Origin: Actinomycetes bacterium
GTDB lineage: Bacteria; Actinomycetota; Acidimicrobiia; Acidimicrobiales; RAAP-2
Direction: 5' to 3'
DNA: 64,000 bases
NCBI GenBank assembly: GCA_021798955.1
Contig: JAJZBK010000012.1
Span: 1-64,000 of the forward strand
The notes under the pieces are model-generated. The model did not search any database, was not told the DNA's origin, and was given only the letters and a program-made list of their open reading frames with translations. This document shows positions 61,628 to 64,000 of this stretch, piece after piece (the first letter of the stretch is position 1; each line of letters starts with the position of its first letter). The position numbers and the translations under genes were made by a program.

Positions 61628-62660
61628 TCTCCGCACGGTCGGCACCGAGCTGGGCACGGCACTCGGCATGCTCGGTGCGGAACGGCTCGACGACCTCGGG
61701 GACCAGCCCCCTGTGGAACTGCTCGGGGTCGACCAGCGCCGGTGGTCCCAGCTGGTGGCCGCCGCGCACGGCACCCACCGGGCCGTCGTAGCCGCGGCGG
61801 TCGCCAACGGTCAGGCGTTCCTCGCCGCCGACGACGGCTTGCGCGGAAGAAGGCCGCTACGCATCGAGTGGAAGGGACCGCACCGGCCACCCGGCTACGA
61901 CCTGCTGCCGGCCGATCTCAGGGTCGACCACGTCTACCTCGTCTCGTGCAAGTACTCGTCGAAGGTGTTGGTGAACGCCGCTCCAGCCCACCTCTTCGAC
62001 CGTGGACTGCAAGACCGTCCCGGTCCGGCGTCCACCGACTGGTACCAGCTGGTCGCCCCCGACGAGCTCGAGGCGCTCTACAGCAGTGTGCGGTCGGTCG
62101 TCGACCCCGAACTTCCGGCATCCACGTCCGAATTGACGCGAGGAGATCGCGATCGGATCGCCGCAGCATGCGCTCGGCGCTGGCCAGATCCGCTGAAGGC
62201 GCCGGCTCGACACTTCGCCGAGACAGTGGCAGCTCGAACGGCGGCGCGGTGGAGCACGGCACTCGGTTCCCTCCATCAGCGGGAGCTCATCCTGTGGAGG
62301 CTGCTGCGCCTCTCCGACTCTCCGTACTTCGTCCTCGGCACGGGGCCGAGCGGCAGCCTGCGACTGAGGATCGCCACGCCCTGGGACTGGCGCCAGCACT
62401 TCGAGCTACTCGGTTTCGACGTCGACGCCGAGCCGAGCGAACAACCCCGCGTGGCGTGGCGTGCCAGCGTCGGCGAGCGACGGAGCGGGGTCGAACGCGT
62501 CGTTCGTGGCCACGTCGAGATCCGTTGGAGCCACGGGCGCTTCTGCGGCATGCCGGAGGCCAAGGTCTACCTCGACACACCACACGACCGCGTCCCGGGT
62601 TACGTTCCTCTCGAAGCGCCGTCCCAGGGTGCGCTCTCGACACTGGAGCCGCCGTCCTGA
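61620..62660 (+). CDS. Protein of unknown function
   Basis: A 346-aa soluble protein that I do not recognise. A central block, LRIEWKGPHRPPGYDLLP then ADLRVDHVYLVSCKYSSKVLVN, has the rhythm of an alpha/beta nuclease core (charged strand, Asp, strand, Ser-Cys-Lys), and is followed by TDWYQLVAPDELEALY and a C-terminal beta-rich part with HVEIRWSHGRFCGMPEAKVYLD. This could be a divergent restriction-endonuclease-like fold, but no PD-(D/E)xK motif is exact. It is preceded by a leaderless upstream ORF and followed by a 17-bp tandem repeat. Confidence 0.65.
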   Translation: MPDLRTVGTELGTALGMLGAERLDDLGDQPPVELLGVDQRRWSQLVAAAHGTHRAVVAAAVANGQAFLAADDGLRGRRPLRIEWKGPHRPPGYDLLPADLRVDHVYLVSCKYSSKVLVNAAPAHLFDRGLQDRPGPASTDWYQLVAPDELEALYSSVRSVVDPELPASTSELTRGDRDRIAAACARRWPDPLKAPARHFAETVAARTAARWSTALGSLHQRELILWRLLRLSDSPYFVLGTGPSGSLRLRIATPWDWRQHFELLGFDVDAEPSEQPRVAWRASVGERRSGVERVVRGHVEIRWSHGRFCGMPEAKVYLDTPHDRVPGYVPLEAPSQGALSTLEPPS

Positions 62661-62704
62661 CACGACTCGTGGCGGCGGCGTACCGGAACAGCGCCATCGG
62701 CGGG

Positions 62705-62785
62705 CCTGCGTGGCCCCAAGGGCTGCGTGGTCCCAAGGCCTGCGTGGCCCCAAGGGCTGCGTGGTCCCAAGGCCTGCGTGTCACA
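62705..62785. repeat. 17-bp tandem repeat with 34-bp alternation
   Basis: Four complete 17-bp units (62705-62772) of the form sctgcgtggyccc with aagg between, alternating cctgcgtggcccc and gctgcgtggtccc so that the true repeat is 34 bp twice, then a partial fifth. It fills the gap before the Fur-family gene. The period equals that of the unrelated array at 464-735. Confidence 0.92.
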
Positions 62786-62805
62786 GCCCGGCGGCGCCGT
62801 CGTCG

Positions 62806-62811
62806 TACGCT
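62806..62811 (+). promoter_or_regulatory. Putative -10 element, leaderless Fur-family mRNA
   Basis: TACGCT six bases before ATG 62818, 21 bp beyond the 17-bp repeat. Confidence 0.65.
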
Positions 62812-62817
62812 GGAGCG

Positions 62818-63282
62818 ATGTCGGACGAGCGAGTCGAAGCGGCGATGGAGCGCGTCCGGGCGGGCGGCGGACGGGCCACCGTCGACCGACGAGCAGTGCT
62901 CGAGGCGCTGGTGCGCACGGCCCACCATGCCACTGCCGAGGAGATCGCCGGACTGGTCCAGGCCGAGCACCCCGACTGCAACCTCGCCACCGTCTATCGG
63001 GCCCTCGAGCTCTTCGAGCGCCTCGGGATCGTCTCGCACGTCCATCTCGGACACGGACCGTCCCAGTGGCACCTGGCGGAGTTGGCCCACCACCACCTGG
63101 TCTGCGACTCGTGCGGCGCCGTCGTCGAAGTCGGCGACGACGTCTTCGACCCGCTGAGGCAACGGATCCTCGCCGACACGGGCTTCGTCCTGGACCCGCA
63201 TCACTTTTCGCTGAGCGGTCAGTGTGCTCGCTGCGCCGCTGCCACTCCGCCTGCTGCTGGACAGACGCCGACCGGTTCGTGA
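62818..63282 (+). CDS. Fur-family metal-dependent regulator
   Basis: A 154-aa protein. Winged helix: RATVDRRAVLEALVRT, HHATAEEIAGLVQ and LATVYRALELFERLGIV. The regulatory site has HHHLVCDSCGAVVEVGDD, and the second zinc Cys pair is CARC near the C-terminus. The length and Cys pairs fit FurA/Zur/PerR; the metal cannot be assigned. Leaderless start. Confidence 0.9.
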   Translation: MSDERVEAAMERVRAGGGRATVDRRAVLEALVRTAHHATAEEIAGLVQAEHPDCNLATVYRALELFERLGIVSHVHLGHGPSQWHLAELAHHHLVCDSCGAVVEVGDDVFDPLRQRILADTGFVLDPHHFSLSGQCARCAAATPPAAGQTPTGS

Positions 63283-63385
63283 CCAGGGGGAAAGGGGCGG
63301 GGACGGAGACGGGACGACCAGCCAGAACCAGAAAAGGAACCGGGCGTCACGCTGCCCGTCGTCCTGGAGCGACGGTGGGATCGGT

Positions 63386-63391
63386 TAGCGT
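63386..63391 (+). promoter_or_regulatory. Putative -10 element, leaderless acyltransferase mRNA
   Basis: TAGCGT seven bases before GTG 63399. Confidence 0.55.
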
Positions 63392-63398
63392 CGTAGCC

Positions 63399-64000
63399 GT
63401 GTCGGAACAGTCGTTCGAGCGCCCTGCTCCTCTGGCCGGCGCTCTGCCCCGCTTCGGCGGGATCCGCCTGTTCGGCCGGCTGCACCGCGACAGCCTGAAC
63501 ACCGCGATCAACACCGCGTGGGACTGGGTATGTGCTACCGGTGCCAGCGGCGTAGGCGACCGACGGACACGGGACTTCGGCACCTTCGGCGATCACAGTT
63601 GCCTGTCGTTCCCGCCCGGGGCGATCTTCGGGGAACGCTGGATCCACATCGGCGCCAACACGCTCATCGGCCCTTACGTCAGCCTGTCGGCCGGCATGGT
63701 GCCGGGCCAGCAGATGATCACCGACCCGGTCGTCCGGATCGGCGACCGCTGCATGATCGGGCGTGGCAGCCACATCGTCGGGCACTTCGCCATCGACATC
63801 GGAGACGACGTCCACACCGGGCCGTACGTGTACATCACCGACCAGAACCACGGCTACGAGGCGATCGACGAGCCGATCCACTCCCAGTACCCCACCGACC
63901 GCCCAGTGCGGATCGGCGCCGGCAGCTGGCTCGGAACGGGCGTCGTCGTGCTCCCCGGCACCGAGCTCGGTCGCAACGTGGTCGTGGGGGCAGGTGCGGT
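63399..64000 (+). CDS. Hexapeptide-repeat (left-handed beta-helix) acyltransferase, truncated by window edge
   Basis: At least 200 residues, incomplete at the right edge. After an N-terminal segment of about 60 residues come imperfect hexapeptide turns: IHIGANTLIGPYVSLS, VRIGDRCMIGRGSHIVG and FAIDIGDDVHTGPYVYI, with the loop TDQNHGYEAIDEPI that is conserved in WbbJ/LbetaH O-acetyltransferases (catalytic His region). It probably acylates a sugar or lipid. GTG 63399 is selected by the leaderless promoter. Confidence 0.87.
   Translation, partial: MSEQSFERPAPLAGALPRFGGIRLFGRLHRDSLNTAINTAWDWVCATGASGVGDRRTRDFGTFGDHSCLSFPPGAIFGERWIHIGANTLIGPYVSLSAGMVPGQQMITDPVVRIGDRCMIGRGSHIVGHFAIDIGDDVHTGPYVYITDQNHGYEAIDEPIHSQYPTDRPVRIGAGSWLGTGVVVLPGTELGRNVVVGAGA

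Overview
The window is 64 kb of very GC-rich actinobacterial DNA. Core genes (recA, thpR, cinA, pgsA, rimO, apt, ald, a Fur-family gene), many GTG starts, pervasive 4-bp ATGA/GTGA gene overlaps and frequent leaderless promoters (a TAnnnT hexamer 6-7 nt before the start codon) fit Actinomycetota. I infer Acidimicrobiia or a relative; no rRNA is present to prove it.

Left part (1-12.3 kb). A composite transposase remnant and a 17-bp minisatellite precede a putative respiratory locus. In transcription order on the minus strand it has a response regulator, a sensor kinase, two Cys/Met-rich cupredoxin-like lipoproteins, a Tat-exported 4x[4Fe-4S] protein, an NrfD-type membrane subunit fused to an Ig-like domain, a third CuA-like lipoprotein and a membrane protein with pentapeptide repeats. 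A second, paralogous response regulator/kinase pair lies at the other end on the plus strand. No molybdopterin, haem or other catalytic subunit is visible. This is the best candidate for an undescribed system.

12.5-31.8 kb. An MMPL exporter is divergent from its TetR regulator, with overlapping promoters around a palindrome. Then come apt and a DsbA-like protein. A lipid/acyl-CoA cluster follows: an acyl-CoA dehydrogenase divergent from a TetR regulator with a perfect AT-rich operator, then a diiron protein, a thiolase-like/DUF35 pair, an acyl-CoA ligase, a second dehydrogenase and a serine hydrolase. An Nramp-like transporter, an SDR and a dimethylformamidase-like protein complete the segment.

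31.9-45.0 kb. A membrane-glycosyltransferase locus. Four mutually paralogous, roughly 630-700 aa GT-C-like proteins lie two on each side of a divergent promoter region, with an AftB-like arabinofuranosyltransferase in the middle and an acyltransferase-3 and another polytopic protein at the left.

45.3-52.2 kb. The conserved core recA (LexA box, hairpin terminator), thpR, a DUF3048 protein, cinA, pgsA, rimO, then tRNA-Ser(GCT).

52.1-54.6 kb. A small islet bounded by a 139-bp direct repeat that starts in the anticodon loop of tRNA-Ser. It carries a frameshifted tyrosine integrase and a DUF433/DUF5615 toxin-antitoxin pair.

54.8-64 kb. A secreted lipase, a hotdog-fold protein, an ERCC4 nuclease fused to an Lsr2-like DNA-binding tail, alanine dehydrogenase, a GDSL hydrolase, an unrecognised protein, a Fur-family regulator and a truncated hexapeptide acyltransferase. 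Three genes in the window (AftB-like, ERCC4-Lsr2 and the unrecognised protein) are preceded by short leaderless upstream ORFs whose stop overlaps the main start. Unrelated short tandem repeats (periods 5-24 bp) recur in gaps and gene ends throughout.
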